Origin: Eutrophocola sp965661105
Lineage (GTDB): Bacteria > Pseudomonadota > Gammaproteobacteria > Pseudomonadales > Pseudohongiellaceae
Assembly: GCA_965661105.1 (NCBI GenBank)
Contig: CBFICR010000084.1
Location: forward strand, 1 to 12,087
Direction of reading: 5' to 3'
Length of the DNA: 12,087 bases
The translations under genes and the position numbers were made by a program. The notes beneath the pieces were generated by a model, which was given only the letters and a program-made list of their open reading frames with translations, ran no database searches and was not told the origin of the DNA. Positions within the stretch are counted from its first letter, which is position 1, and every line of letters starts with the position of its first letter. Positions 6,241-12,087 of this stretch are shown piece by piece.

Positions 6241-7248
6241 GTGAAGCGACATGAATCGGGAGAATGTGCTTTGTATCAGCCTTGCCATCCACAATTAAGG
6301 ATTACTCCCTTTAAAGTTTCGGCTTTTTTGGTCCTGCTGCTTTTTCTACAGCAGTTACTGGTTGTTCCCGGTCGCTCTCAACTTGCCCGTGCGTTGAACA
6401 ATGCTTTGCACGTGCCCTTTTTTTTTCTGGTCACATTTGTCATCATTTTTCTGGTACATACTTTTCCGGCAAATAAGTCCAGGCAAGTAATATTCTTAAC
6501 CAGTATGGCCTGCATTGCTCTGGCGCTGGCCACTGAGATGATCCAATATTTTACCGGCAGGGATGCAAGCATCGAAGATATAGTAAGGGATTTGCTTGGC
6601 ATCGCCTCTGCCATCCTGCTTTATTCAGGCATTCAGCGACACAAACAGAAACAGCGCTTTTCAATTATGGCAATCGTGATGTCACTGGTGCTACTGATTT
6701 CCGGATTTTTACAGGTGGGATATATCACCTGGATGTACCATCAACGAGACAAGGCAGCACCGGCGTTGTTAATGATGGAGATGCCGGTTTCCCGACTGGG
6801 ATTTTTCCTGAGGGGAGACTGGGAAAAGGTGGGGGGTATGGAAATTGAAGGCAGGACGCCAAGTGAGAGCATGGTAAAAGTAAACCTGCACACAAACAGG
6901 CAATATCCGGGGGTGATGATCCGTGAGTTACTGCCTGACTGGTCAGCGTACCGGAATATTATATTGGAAGGCTACCTGGAAGGGCTGCACGATATGGAAC
7001 AACAGGAGCAACAGGAGCAACAGGAAGGACTGCCGCTGACCCTGCGTGTGGAGACAGTCAGGGACCGGGGAATGGACACGATATTTGAAACAGAAATTAA
7101 CAGTGGATGGCTAAGGATGGAAGTCCCTGTCAGGAGTCTGATCAGGGAACAGGAAGGCAGTTTACCTGAAGTGAGAAATCTGCTCATCTATACTACTGTA
7201 AATGACCAGAACTTATCGCTGTACATCAGCAGCCTGCGTCTTGAATAG
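6241..7248 (+). CDS. VanZ-like membrane protein with soluble C-terminal domain
   Basis: This 335-aa protein has hydrophobic helices near residues 26-43, 56-73, 83-98, 115-130 and 141-161. The VanZ-like signature is present: NNALH (53-57), then E99-M-I-Q102, GRDAS (106-110) and D113...D117..G120. Residues of about 165-335 form a soluble, probably beta-rich domain on the far side of the membrane. They include a QEQQEQQE run encoded by three CAACAGGA(G/A) units (7000-7026). VanZ-family proteins are membrane proteins of mostly unknown biochemistry, and this longer form occurs in exopolysaccharide loci. The tail may bind carbohydrate (inference). The start is uncertain: GTG 6241 has no good ribosome binding site, whereas TTG 6271 follows GGGAGAA and would shorten the protein by 10 residues. 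It starts 32 bp after the microprotein and is probably in the same operon. Confidence 0.8.
   Translation: MKRHESGECALYQPCHPQLRITPFKVSAFLVLLLFLQQLLVVPGRSQLARALNNALHVPFFFLVTFVIIFLVHTFPANKSRQVIFLTSMACIALALATEMIQYFTGRDASIEDIVRDLLGIASAILLYSGIQRHKQKQRFSIMAIVMSLVLLISGFLQVGYITWMYHQRDKAAPALLMMEMPVSRLGFFLRGDWEKVGGMEIEGRTPSESMVKVNLHTNRQYPGVMIRELLPDWSAYRNIILEGYLEGLHDMEQQEQQEQQEGLPLTLRVETVRDRGMDTIFETEINSGWLRMEVPVRSLIREQEGSLPEVRNLLIYTTVNDQNLSLYISSLRLE
7000..7026 (+). repeat. In-frame 9-bp tandem repeat encoding Gln-Gln-Glu
   Basis: CAACAGGAG is repeated three times, the last copy ending GAA, inside the soluble tail of the VanZ-like gene. Because the unit is 9 bp, gain or loss of copies would keep the frame and only change linker length. 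Confidence 0.75.
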
Positions 7249-7267
7249 CCCGGAAAACAGCATCACT

Positions 7268-7303
7268 AACAGTACAAAAAACAGTACAAAAAACAGTAAA
7301 AAA
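7268..7303. repeat. 12-bp tandem repeat, three copies
   Basis: AACAGTACAAAA occurs at 7268-7279 and 7280-7291, with an imperfect third copy (AACAGTAAAAAA) at 7292-7303. It lies in the 192-bp gap between the VanZ-like gene and the 428-aa gene. No function is evident; replication slippage is likely. Confidence 0.7.
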
Positions 7304-7336
7304 AAATAGTTCCCGGATTTCAGTTATTCCCGGGAA
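7298..7336 (-). terminator. Possible intrinsic terminator facing the minus strand
   Basis: TTCCCGG (7310-7316) pairs with CCGGGAA (7330-7336) across a 13-nt loop. Read on the minus strand, the stem is followed by CTA and a run of nine or more T. On the plus strand there is no T-tract after the stem. No minus-strand gene lies nearby, so it would only stop antisense transcription. The long loop makes it weak. Confidence 0.3.
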
Positions 7337-7397
7337 TCAGACGCTGAATTTAATTGGCAATTGGCCGCTGATTGCATTCACAAGCACACTGTTGATG

Positions 7398-7403
7398 TAT
7401 ACT
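7398..7403 (+). promoter_or_regulatory. Possible -10 element for the 428-aa gene
   Basis: TATACT sits about 38 nt before ATG 7441 and is a good -10 hexamer. A convincing -35 at 16-18 nt is missing: TTGCAT is 20 nt upstream and TTCACA 15 nt upstream. The 192-bp gap before this gene suggests it has its own promoter. Confidence 0.28.
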
Positions 7404-7440
7404 TTACAAATTTTTCTATTGGCCAATCCGGACATTTCGA

Positions 7441-8727
7441 ATGCGATTTCTTTTTAAAATTTTCTTCATCCTGTTTATCGTTCTGATAGCGGGGATTGCA
7501 GTGACTCTCATCAGAATGATAGATGATCAGCCTGAAGTCTTTAGCAACAATCAACTTTCACCCTCTGATTTAAGCCAGGCTCGGGTATTTATTGAGAACA
7601 GGGATCCAAGAAACCTTGAACCTGGTGAAGTAAGCGCCTTTACCATGGATGAGCAGGACATTAATTTACTGTTGAATTATGCCTTGTCTCAATTCAGAGG
7701 AGGAGCGGGAAATATTGATATCTCCCAGGGGATTGCGGACATGGAGGCCAGTGTGGTTATTCCGGATACCCCTTTTGGAAACTATCTGAATATTGACCTG
7801 GCTGTGTCCCAGTGGGGAAAGGAGATTGCAATTGAAAGGCTTCGCATTGGCAGCATTAACATACCAGGTGGTATTGCCAACAAAATACTCCAGCGCGTCC
7901 ATCTGGAGTTACAGCGTGTCCCGGAATATGTCGCGGCAATGGATGCAATCAATGGCTATACAATTTCCGATAACCGGTTGAACATAATTTACCAGTGGCA
8001 ACCCGATTTAATTGAACAGATATCCAATCAGGGCAGGGATATGCTGGTTTCAGAAGATGACCGCGAACGAATTTTGGCCCACTCCCGGAATCTTTCAGCA
8101 ATTACCAACAATCCTGAGTTGGGGGATGTGATTTCTCTGGCTGAAATCATGGGGCCGGTGTTTCAGTTTGCCCAATTGCGACAGGGTGACCCGATAGAAG
8201 AAAACAGGGCGGCTATCCTGGCAATGTCTATGTATATCATGGGGATAAGCGCTCCACGGGTTTTGGGTTTGCCGGAAAATTCCATCCCAAAAATGGGCAA
8301 ACACCGGTTGATGCTATCCCAACGCCATGATTTTGCACAACATTTTCTTGTTTCTGCCGGATTGGCAGTCAGCACAGGTACAGGCATTGCTGATACCATA
8401 GGTGTTCTCAAGGAACTGGATGATGCTGATGGCGGCAGTGGCTTCAGTTTTAATGATATTGGAGCGGATCGCACGGGCGTGAGATTTGCCGAGCTGGCCG
8501 TGAAGAACAGGCAAACTGCAGAGAACCTGCAGAGAATGCTTTCCCCGGCAGCCTCGGAGTCTACTTTTATGGCTGAATTCAGAGACTTACCAGAATTTAT
8601 GCCACAGGAAACCTTTGCAGACATATACGGGGGGGTAGATACACCGAGGTACAATAGTGTCATCGAAGACATTGAAAACAGGATTTCCTTGATGCCATTC
8701 TTCAGAGAAATGGATTCACTCCGGTAA
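7441..8727 (+). CDS. Uncharacterised membrane-anchored protein of the exopolysaccharide locus
   Basis: I do not recognise this 428-aa protein as a named family. It has one N-terminal hydrophobic helix (about 3-25) and then a soluble body, probably periplasmic. Residues of about 65-190 look like an alternating beta-rich region (PDTPFGNYLNIDLAVSQWG, then GSINIPGGIANKIL). The C-terminal half carries a striking block: RHDFAQHF (His296, His301), an Ala/Gly-rich segment, KELDDADGGSGFSF (324-337), and NDIGADRTGVRFAEL (338-352). This spacing (H..HF, G..KE..D...G.GFS..D..AD..G) resembles the YfiM/DUF2279 type of small protein, but that likeness is from memory and unproven. No catalytic role can be assigned. 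ATG 7441 has a weak Shine-Dalgarno. It lies between the VanZ-like gene and the export core, so a role in polymer assembly or the cell envelope is inferred from context only. Confidence 0.82.
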   Translation: MRFLFKIFFILFIVLIAGIAVTLIRMIDDQPEVFSNNQLSPSDLSQARVFIENRDPRNLEPGEVSAFTMDEQDINLLLNYALSQFRGGAGNIDISQGIADMEASVVIPDTPFGNYLNIDLAVSQWGKEIAIERLRIGSINIPGGIANKILQRVHLELQRVPEYVAAMDAINGYTISDNRLNIIYQWQPDLIEQISNQGRDMLVSEDDRERILAHSRNLSAITNNPELGDVISLAEIMGPVFQFAQLRQGDPIEENRAAILAMSMYIMGISAPRVLGLPENSIPKMGKHRLMLSQRHDFAQHFLVSAGLAVSTGTGIADTIGVLKELDDADGGSGFSFNDIGADRTGVRFAELAVKNRQTAENLQRMLSPAASESTFMAEFRDLPEFMPQETFADIYGGVDTPRYNSVIEDIENRISLMPFFREMDSLR

Positions 8728-8815
8728 GCTGGCTTGTTTGATCTACCTGGCATTAACGGGTAATTTAGACCCTGAATTTTAGTTTCTTGTTGGGTGTTTT
8801 TATTGAAATTATGCT

Positions 8816-8848
8816 GCAGTGCATGTATAAATCGCAGTGTTGCATGTA
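8816..8848. repeat. Imperfect direct repeat upstream of the export lipoprotein gene
   Basis: GCAGTGCATGTA (8816-8827) is repeated as GCAGTG-TTG-CATGTA (8834-8848), with a 3-nt insertion. The pair lies 85-117 bp before ATG 8933, inside the 205-bp gap that should carry the promoter of the export operon. It is a candidate operator; the binding factor is unknown. Confidence 0.35.
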
Positions 8849-8932
8849 ACATATTGAATTTATTGTTTTTTAACGCAATAAATAGTTACTCTTAATAGTA
8901 AACAAGATCATTTGTCTGAGCTTAAGGTCGCC

Positions 8933-9565
8933 ATGCGCATTTATTTATTAGTCCTGAGTTTGTTGATGATGGCCGGTTGTGCTTCTTCCGATCCGGCTGT
9001 GACTGGATCTGAACTGGAGGAGATACTGGTCAATTCTGAAGAAGAAGCAAATGTTGAGGAGCGATACCTGATCGGTGTGGGTGATGTTCTTTCCATTAAT
9101 GTCTGGGGAAATCCCGAACTCAGTCTTACTGTGCCGGTCCGTCCTGACGGGTATATTTCCCTGCCGTTGGTGGGAGACATTTTGGCCAATGAACTCAGTG
9201 CAGAGAGCCTGGCCGGCTCCATCACCTCATTGCTTGGCACCCAGTTAAGAAACCCCCAGGTCGCTGTTATGGTGCAACAGGTGAATAGCCGTGTTTATTT
9301 GTCGAGAGTGAGAGTCACCGGTGCAGTCCAAAATCCAATTTCCATACCCTATGCCAGAGGAATATCCGTTCTGGACCTGATCCTGGAAGCTGGTGGCCTT
9401 ACAGAATCTGCATCAGCTAACCGTGCCAAGCTTTACCGGAATGTGGATGAAAAACTATATAACCTTGATGTAAGGCTGAATGACATTCTGCTAAGAGGTC
9501 AACTGGATACAAACTACTTGCTCAGGCCGGGAGATGTGCTTACTGTGCCGGAGCGGCTTTTCTGA
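8933..9565 (+). CDS. Polysaccharide export outer-membrane lipoprotein (Wza/OPX family, PEP-CTERM type)
   Basis: I chose ATG 8933, with AAGG (8924-8927) 5 nt upstream, over the in-frame TTG at 8912. It gives a proper 210-aa lipoprotein. The signal peptide ends in the lipobox LMMAGC, with Cys16 as the lipidated residue; Ala at +2 predicts outer-membrane sorting. The polysaccharide export domain begins at YLIGVGDVLSINVWGNPELS (about 45-64) and continues through VRPDGYISLPLVGDI. An SLBB-like beta-grasp region follows (VRVTGAVQNP...LDLILEAGGLTE, about 128-160), and the end is LRPGDVLTVPERLF. It lacks the long C-terminal barrel helix region of E. coli Wza, so it is a short OPX of the kind found in exosortase loci (TIGR03027-type). 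It should form or contact the outer-membrane exit for the polymer. It opens the export gene group and is followed by the chain-length gene. Confidence 0.93.
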   Translation: MRIYLLVLSLLMMAGCASSDPAVTGSELEEILVNSEEEANVEERYLIGVGDVLSINVWGNPELSLTVPVRPDGYISLPLVGDILANELSAESLAGSITSLLGTQLRNPQVAVMVQQVNSRVYLSRVRVTGAVQNPISIPYARGISVLDLILEAGGLTESASANRAKLYRNVDEKLYNLDVRLNDILLRGQLDTNYLLRPGDVLTVPERLF

Positions 9566-9666
9566 TGGTCATGTTATTTCAATCGTTTGTAATATTAGTC
9601 GGCTACCTTGAACTAGTGGTGCCATGCTACAGTGCTGAAAGCAGGGCTGGCAGGGCTGAGAGTTAA
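9565..9666 (+). other. Possible 33-aa coupled small ORF
   Basis: ATG 9565 overlaps the TGA of the export lipoprotein gene (TGATG), and the frame stays open to TAA 9664-9666. The product starts MVMLFQSFVILVGYLELVVP, has one hydrophobic stretch, and then reads CYSAESRAGRAES, like a bare signal peptide. It has no ribosome binding site of its own beyond coupling. Part of its tail is encoded by a tandem repeat, which argues against selection. It may be a chance ORF. Confidence 0.2.
9641..9658. repeat. Perfect 9-bp tandem repeat
   Basis: GCAGGGCTG occurs twice head to tail in the 146-bp gap before the chain-length gene. No stem-loop with a T-tract is associated with it. Its function is unknown. 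Confidence 0.6.
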
Positions 9667-9711
9667 AGAAGCGGACAGTAATAAAACCAAATTTTTTAAA
9701 AGAGGTGTATT

Positions 9712-11229
9712 GTGAGTACTTCGGTTGTTGATAATGTAAGTGCGTACCTGCGCGAATTATCGACGCACAGGGCGTTCTATTTTGGCACATTTGTTGTTAT
9801 TGCTGTCTCATCCATTATCGTTGCCCTGCTCTGGCCAAAAAATTACACGTCTTCATCCACCATTTATGCTGACAATAGCAATATCCTTCAACCATTGATG
9901 GAAGGCAATGCTGTACCGACGGGCATATCCGATCAGGCACAAATGGCTCAGGAAATCCTGTTCAAAAGAGAATTCGAAAATGAGGTCCTGGATGCTGGTG
10001 GTTGGGAGTATGATGATCTCAGACCGGCTGATAGAAATAATCTTATCAAGAATATTCAGAACAGGGCGAGAATTGAAAGTGTTGGCAGAAGTCCGGCAAA
10101 CCTGATCAGAATATCCTTTACAGATGCTGATCCTGTTCGGGCATTCGCCATTGCACAAAAGTATACGTCGATATTTATCGAACAAAGTGTAGTGGAAAAA
10201 AGGGAGGAAAGCAGAAATGCTTTCGAGTTCATCCAGAATCAGGTAACGTCGTACCATGAGAAACTACAGCTTTCCGAGGAAAAGTTAAGCAACTTCAAAT
10301 CCGAGAACAATCTGGGCACCCTGGCAGATGCCAATGCACGCATTTCCCGTTATCGGGCGGAAATCGAGCGTCTTGAACTCGAACTTATTCAGTTGCAGAC
10401 AGAGGAAGAATCGGTAGAAGGACAGTTAGCCGGGCAGCAGGCTATCTCGAAAGACCTGAGCGAACTCAATGCAGTTCGTAACAGAATCAATGCATTGCAG
10501 GTACAACTGGACTCCCTGCGTTCCCGTTATTTCGATAGCTATCCCGACGTTATTTTGCTGAAAGAACAGATTGCCGATCTGATGGCAATGTATGATTCAG
10601 GCCAGACCTCCCTGTTACCATTGGAAAGTGATGATCTTGACAAGGAAGGTGTTACTCCTTTACATCAACAACTGCGTAGCCAATTATCGAGTATCAGAAC
10701 AGCTATCCAGTCTCGCACCAGCCAATTGAACGGCATAAAAGATTTGTTAGTTGTTGAATCGGATCGCATCAGGAAAATCAATGCCGTGGAAGCGGAGCTG
10801 GCGGAGTTGACACGGGATTATAATGTAACAAGGGATTTTTATAATGACATGCTGAAACGTCTGGAAAATGCCCGTGTTTCCATGAATCTTGATGAACAGC
10901 AGCAGGGCGTCACCTTCAAGGTTCAGGAGTCCGCCATTATTCCTACCAGTCCTGATGGGCTGGCCTTTACCCATCTTCTTGCTGCCAGTCTGATCTTGTC
11001 CATTTGTGCGCCTTTGGGATTGCTGGTGTTATATATGGAACTCGATCCGCGTATTCGATCAGAAGCAAACTGGGCCGAAGAGTGGCCACCTATGATAATG
11101 TCCGTGTCAACAATGAATTATGCTAAAAGCAATGGCCTCAGTGACAAGTGGTTTGCGGCAATAGTTCTTGCTACTTCATTATCGCTTTATGGAACCGCTG
11201 CAGGTGTGAAACTTGCAGGTTTGATTTGA
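9712..11229 (+). CDS. Wzz-type polysaccharide chain-length determinant (PEP-CTERM system)
   Basis: This 505-aa inner-membrane polysaccharide co-polymerase has TM1 at about 22-41, followed by a large periplasmic region with a Wzz fold start (NYTSSSTIYADNSNILQPL). A long heptad-rich coiled coil runs from about 160 to 400 (for example LQLSEEKLSNFKSENNLG and RIRKINAVEAELAELTRDY). A proline-containing element (IIPTSPDG, 410-417) precedes TM2 (about 417-442). An unusual third hydrophobic helix lies near the C-terminus (about 480-496), after a short soluble loop. No kinase domain is fused, so the ATPase is supplied by the next gene. The layout fits the TIGR03007-type chain-length proteins of exosortase loci. 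The start is GTG 9712, with AGAGG (9701-9705) 6 nt upstream. The next gene begins 13 bp after the stop. It should set polymer length and bridge to the OPX lipoprotein. Confidence 0.93.
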   Translation: MSTSVVDNVSAYLRELSTHRAFYFGTFVVIAVSSIIVALLWPKNYTSSSTIYADNSNILQPLMEGNAVPTGISDQAQMAQEILFKREFENEVLDAGGWEYDDLRPADRNNLIKNIQNRARIESVGRSPANLIRISFTDADPVRAFAIAQKYTSIFIEQSVVEKREESRNAFEFIQNQVTSYHEKLQLSEEKLSNFKSENNLGTLADANARISRYRAEIERLELELIQLQTEEESVEGQLAGQQAISKDLSELNAVRNRINALQVQLDSLRSRYFDSYPDVILLKEQIADLMAMYDSGQTSLLPLESDDLDKEGVTPLHQQLRSQLSSIRTAIQSRTSQLNGIKDLLVVESDRIRKINAVEAELAELTRDYNVTRDFYNDMLKRLENARVSMNLDEQQQGVTFKVQESAIIPTSPDGLAFTHLLAASLILSICAPLGLLVLYMELDPRIRSEANWAEEWPPMIMSVSTMNYAKSNGLSDKWFAAIVLATSLSLYGTAAGVKLAGLI

Positions 11230-11242
11230 TCAGGGAAATGAT

Positions 11243-11956
11243 ATGAGTGATTTCAAGCTAATCGAAAGCTCCGAATACAAGCCTTTGATTCGCGAAATGC
11301 GGCACACCCACACGTTTACCTTTGATGAGTTTGCTGAGCATGGGATTATCCATCCAGGGATGGAACAACAGGAAATATTCAATTCCTACCGGCAATTAAG
11401 AACAACACTTCGAACCAGGATGGAGAAATTCAATTCCTGTCTTCTGGTCAGCTCAATTACTGCAGGTGGAGGCGCAAGTTTTACAGCGATAAACCTTGCT
11501 TCGGCTTTTACATTCGATCACAACAGAACAGCATTGCTGATTGATTGTAATTTTACCAGACCTGTATTGGCGGAAAAACTTGGAGTCGAGGTCAAGAGCA
11601 GCTTACAGGATTATCTGACCGATAAAGTGGATGATATCAGCAAAATTGTATACCCCACGGGCGTATCAAGACTCAGGCTGGTACCCAGTATTAAGCATCA
11701 AACTGAATTTGTTGAATTTTTTTCCGGAGATAAACTGGATATTTTTCTGGAAGAAGTCAGAAGTCGTTATCCGGACAGGATAATCATTATTGATACTCCT
11801 CCAATACTGGAATCTGCCGATACCAAGATATTGTCTGAATATATTGATTATATTTTGCTGGTAATCCCTTATAAAGGTGTGACAAGTAGCGCTGTCAATA
11901 AGACTTTAGCTTCGGTAGATAAGTCCAAAGTTATTGGTATGGTGTTGAATAATTGA
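11243..11956 (+). CDS. CpsD/BY-kinase-like ATPase with degenerate Walker A
   Basis: This 237-aa P-loop protein resembles the cytoplasmic partner of Wzz-type proteins (bacterial tyrosine kinase/CpsD, TIGR03018-like). An N-terminal segment (about 40-60) containing EIFNSYRQLRTTLRTR matches the region before the P-loop in this family. The Walker A position reads SSITAGGGASFTAINLA (70-86): the usual PGEGKS is AGGGAS, so the lysine is Ala78. Walker A' (ALLIDCN, Asp101) and Walker B (IIIIDTPP, Asp184) are kept. The protein ends IGMVLNN with no tyrosine-rich tail, so the normal autophosphorylation cluster is absent. It may bind the chain-length protein as a structural partner or bind nucleotide weakly; kinase activity looks unlikely (inference). 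ATG 11243 follows AGGG (11232-11235) at 7 nt, and the gene lies 13 bp downstream of the chain-length gene, so they are co-transcribed. Confidence 0.9.
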   Translation: MSDFKLIESSEYKPLIREMRHTHTFTFDEFAEHGIIHPGMEQQEIFNSYRQLRTTLRTRMEKFNSCLLVSSITAGGGASFTAINLASAFTFDHNRTALLIDCNFTRPVLAEKLGVEVKSSLQDYLTDKVDDISKIVYPTGVSRLRLVPSIKHQTEFVEFFSGDKLDIFLEEVRSRYPDRIIIIDTPPILESADTKILSEYIDYILLVIPYKGVTSSAVNKTLASVDKSKVIGMVLNN

Positions 11957-11981
11957 TTCGGAACTGAAAAAAGAGTGAAAT

Positions 11982-12087
11982 GTGACCAGACGGGGTTTCG
12001 TGTTACAAAGCAATTCTGCCTTTCCAGATAGCGTCAAGTACGCACTCAATGCAATTAGTTTTTGCTTATTTCTTATTCTCTTGCCTG
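11982..12087 (+). CDS. Start of a probable secreted or outer-membrane protein (partial, runs off right edge)
   Basis: GTG 11982 has AAGAG (11971-11975) 6 nt upstream and opens a frame that continues to the window end (35 codons). The product starts VTRRGFVLQSNSAFPDSVKY and continues with a hydrophobic segment (ALNAISFCLFLILLP), consistent with a signal peptide with a long N-region. It begins 25 bp after the ATPase stop and is probably in the same operon. In related exosortase loci this place is often held by a PEP-CTERM-associated outer-membrane beta-barrel protein (TIGR03016-type), but the visible part is too short to confirm. An ATG at 11980 is not the start because TGA follows at once. Confidence 0.6.
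   Translation, partial: MTRRGFVLQSNSAFPDSVKYALNAISFCLFLILLP

Noticed and set aside
7361..7376. Second sigma-54-like site (TTGGCCGCTGATTGCA) upstream of the 428-aa gene
   Set aside because: The GG to GC spacing is 9 nt instead of the required 10, which usually abolishes sigma-54 recognition.
8755..8785. GGGT/ACCC hairpin after the 428-aa gene as a terminator
   Set aside because: Only 4 bp of stem with a 7-nt loop and no clean T-tract; too weak to call.
8163..8852. 229-aa minus-strand ORF
   Set aside because: It lies almost wholly antisense to the 428-aa gene, whose plus-strand motif block and N-terminal anchor are more convincing; no recognisable domain on the minus strand.
8912..8932. Upstream TTG start for the export lipoprotein
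   Set aside because: It would add seven residues before the signal peptide; ATG 8933 has an AAGG ribosome binding site at 5 nt and gives a standard lipoprotein signal.

Overview
The window is an exopolysaccharide/PEP-CTERM (exosortase, XrtA-type) locus from a Gram-negative bacterium. A gammaproteobacterium is the best guess (inference from protein style and moderate base composition; no 16S or other taxonomic marker is present). The main evidence is a protein with a C-terminal PEP-hydrophobic-Arg/Lys tripartite tail, an outer-membrane lipoprotein of the polysaccharide export (Wza/OPX) family, a Wzz-type chain-length protein, a CpsD/BY-kinase-like ATPase, and an undecaprenyl-phosphate sugar transferase of the type associated with PEP-CTERM systems. 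No tRNA, rRNA, CRISPR array, insertion sequence or phage gene was seen.

Layout. (1) 1-877, minus: sugar transferase, cut by the left edge before its catalytic domain. (2) 878-1524: a long AT-rich intergenic region with a near-consensus sigma-54 promoter (-24/-12) at 1280-1296, a perfect 10-bp tandem repeat about 130 bp upstream of it, and a leader of about 220 nt. (3) 1525-2379, plus: the PEP-CTERM protein. (4) 2428-2460: a bidirectional terminator between convergent genes. (5) 2465-3634, minus: membrane-anchored SGNH hydrolase. (6) 3798-7248, plus: carbamoyltransferase fused to an SxtJ-like membrane domain, a 50-aa DUF5989-type membrane microprotein (not in a long-ORF list), and a VanZ-like membrane protein with a soluble tail. 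(7) 7441-8727, plus: a conserved-looking but uncharacterised single-anchor protein. (8) 8933-11956, plus: the export core, made up of OPX lipoprotein, Wzz-type protein and CpsD-like ATPase. (9) 11982 to the right edge, plus: start of another secreted or outer-membrane protein.

How the genes fit together (inference). The sugar transferase would start the lipid-linked repeat unit. The Wzz-like protein, its ATPase partner and the OPX lipoprotein would control chain length and carry the polymer out. The carbamoyltransferase-SxtJ/DUF5989/SGNH group would add or trim substituents on the sugar. The PEP-CTERM protein is a likely exosortase substrate that ends up with the polymer in the matrix, and its sigma-54 promoter suggests it is switched on separately from the housekeeping core. 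No exosortase gene is inside the window.

Points that stand out: the ATPase has lost the Walker A lysine and has no C-terminal tyrosine tail; the carbamoyltransferase and SxtJ are one polypeptide; the 428-aa protein carries an unusual His/Lys-Glu-Asp/Gly-Ser-Gly motif block; and the regulatory DNA of the PEP-CTERM gene is readable from sequence.
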